A model generated the notes under the pieces. It made no database searches, had not been told where the DNA came from, and saw nothing but the letters and a program-made list of their open reading frames with translations. 5,525 nt of DNA, taken from contig JASHVC010000726.1 in NCBI GenBank assembly GCA_030039655.1, forward strand, positions 1 through 5,525, in the 5' to 3' direction. Origin of the DNA: Xanthobacteraceae bacterium (lineage in GTDB: Bacteria; Pseudomonadota; Alphaproteobacteria; Rhizobiales; Xanthobacteraceae). The translations under genes were made by a program, and so were the position numbers. This document shows, piece after piece, positions 4,809-5,525 of the stretch (position 1 is its first letter; the number at the start of each line of letters is the position of its first letter).

Positions 4809-5009
4809 ATGCGTTCCATGGAACGTGGCGTCACCACGCGGGCGGCTGCTGCCGCGCGCGTCTTGTTGCTGCCGCTTTCGCCGGCCGTCGCCCAAGCGCG
4901 CCAGTGTGGATTTAAGAAAACAAAAAGCGAAGGCTTGTGCCACCGCTCAGGCTGCAATCGCCGCGGTAGCGGGACCAAACCAAAGACCTCAGAGGGAGAA
5001 ACCACATGA
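4809..5009 (+). CDS. Doubtful 66-residue ORF overlapping the TRAP gene start
   Basis: GAGGGAGGA (4796-4804) lies 4 nt before this ATG, a stronger Shine-Dalgarno than most in the window, and the TGA overlaps the following ATG as ATGA, the usual coupling geometry. The first 30 residues (MRSMERGVTTRAAAAARVLL then LPLSPAVAQA) look like a signal peptide with an AxA-type cut site. The remainder is Lys/Gly/Ser-rich with no recognisable domain. It may be a translated leader that couples to the TRAP gene, a small secreted protein, the relic of a duplicated 5' end, or a chance ORF. I lean slightly toward chance or a leader. Confidence 0.3.
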   Translation: MRSMERGVTTRAAAAARVLLLPLSPAVAQARQCGFKKTKSEGLCHRSGCNRRGSGTKPKTSEGETT

Positions 5010-5525
5010 GCTTGAAAAAACGTGATGTGCGGATATCGGCGACCGTTGCCACAGGGGTGCTGTTGGCGCTGGCGCTGCAGCTCGGTGCGGCACGGGCACA
5101 GCAGCCCATCGTGATGAAGATTTCCACACCGACCATCCACGACATTCCCGACATGTGGGCCAAAAATTTTGCCGCCGCCGTGGAAAAGGATTCGGGCGGC
5201 CGCATCAAACCCGAGGTTTATCCGGCTAGTCAGTTGGGCTCGATCCCCCGGCAGATCGAAGGCACGCAGTTCGGCGCCATCCAAATGGAGATCGTACCAC
5301 CGGAATTCATGGTCGGCCTCGACGAGCGCTTCCAGGTCATGGCGGCCCCGGGCCTCGTGGATTCCCAGGCGCACGGCCAGCGTGTCGCCGCCGTCCCCGA
5401 AGTGCAAAACATGATGCTTGGTCTTGGCGCCGACAAGGGCCTACATGGCGTCGGACTGTTTATGGCCGAACCCTCCGAGCTCATTACCAGAGTCCCAATC
5501 CGCCGTCTCGAGGATTTCAAGGGCA
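5006..5525 (+). CDS. TRAP transporter substrate-binding protein, DctP family; partial at C-terminus
   Basis: The first 173 codons are visible; family members have about 330-350. A signal peptide is clear: KKRDVR charged start, hydrophobic core about 12-27, and cleavage after ARA (residue 31) before QQPIVMKIS. The mature part follows the DctP (TRAP periplasmic receptor) pattern: strand VMKIS, MWAKNFAAAVEKDSGGRIKPEVYPASQLG, then the IEGTQFGAIQMEI segment, and PIRRLEDFKG matching the family's PIR..EDLKG signature. The ligand-pairing arginine of the family comes just after the edge. It should capture an organic acid-like substrate in the periplasm for a DctQM permease; the ligand is not predictable. 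GAGGGAG ends 7 nt before the ATG, a good start. Permease genes would be expected downstream. It overlaps the doubtful small ORF by 4 nt. Confidence 0.92.
   Translation, partial: MSLKKRDVRISATVATGVLLALALQLGAARAQQPIVMKISTPTIHDIPDMWAKNFAAAVEKDSGGRIKPEVYPASQLGSIPRQIEGTQFGAIQMEIVPPEFMVGLDERFQVMAAPGLVDSQAHGQRVAAVPEVQNMMLGLGADKGLHGVGLFMAEPSELITRVPIRRLEDFKG

Larger units (their letters stand above)
4621..5005. other. 385-bp region between dsbB and the TRAP gene
   Basis: No confidently coding gene. It holds an inverted repeat shortly after dsbB (4672-4691), a 12-bp palindrome (4747-4758) beside an AT-rich stretch (4759-4775) that could be promoter DNA, a strong Shine-Dalgarno (4796-4804) ahead of a doubtful small ORF, and the Shine-Dalgarno of the TRAP gene (GAGGGAG, 4992-4998). 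The long minus-strand frame across it and the TRAP gene is a shadow of the latter's codon bias. Confidence 0.6.

Noticed and set aside
4642..4991. 10-bp direct repeat AAAGACCTCA at 4642-4651 and 4982-4991
   Set aside because: Single short pair 340 bp apart with no structural context; likely chance.
4649..5407. Minus-strand 252-residue ORF
   Set aside because: Antisense shadow of the TRAP gene produced by GC-rich third positions; low-complexity His/Arg/Gly product, no domain or ribosome binding site.
1..5525. CRISPR array, rRNA or insertion sequence
   Set aside because: No regularly spaced repeats, rRNA-like sequence or transposase was found on either strand.

Overview
The window is high in GC and looks like an alphaproteobacterial chromosome, probably Hyphomicrobiales (Bradyrhizobium/Rhodopseudomonas-like). 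This rests on gene style only: the integrase subfamily, a DsbB, and a DctP-type TRAP receptor. No species-level assignment is possible. The window straddles the junction between an integrated element (left of about 3860) and ordinary chromosome (right).

Element side, all on the minus strand, read from the junction leftward. A complete P4-type tyrosine integrase (2480-3697) sits next to the 3' end of a tRNA-Leu(CAA) gene (3861-3945), the usual layout for an island integrated at a tRNA 3' end. Its upstream region carries four copies of TGTGAGTAC[A/G], two of them forming a perfect inverted repeat over a plausible int promoter. Next comes a small winged-helix/AlpA-like protein (2089-2349), a candidate excisionase or regulator. 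Its 130-bp upstream region is dense with palindromes, tandem repeats, a candidate promoter and a hairpin that could hide its ribosome binding site. A strong hairpin terminator (2057-2084) separates it from a two-gene cargo module. The first cargo gene encodes a coiled-coil/TPR protein with two C-terminal membrane segments (928-1974). The second, overlapping it by the 4 nt ATGA, encodes a P-loop ATPase of likely FtsK/HerA/VirD4 type that runs off the left edge (1-931). This membrane-TPR plus P-loop ATPase pair is the best candidate here for an undescribed system. Its function (defence, plasmid exclusion, transfer or other) cannot be read from this window.

Chromosome side, plus strand: dsbB (4066-4620), a complete inner-membrane quinone-coupled thiol oxidase with both cysteine pairs. 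A 385-bp gap follows, with inverted repeats and one doubtful small ORF (4809-5009) that has a strong Shine-Dalgarno and an ATGA junction with the next gene. Last is the N-terminal 173 codons of a TRAP-transporter periplasmic substrate-binding protein (5006 to the right edge).

The most notable points are the integrase's apparent His-to-Arg change at the sixth catalytic position, the repeat cluster over the int promoter, the ATGA-coupled cargo pair, and the open reading frame that runs in phase from the AlpA-like gene's stop codon through the terminator to the TPR gene.
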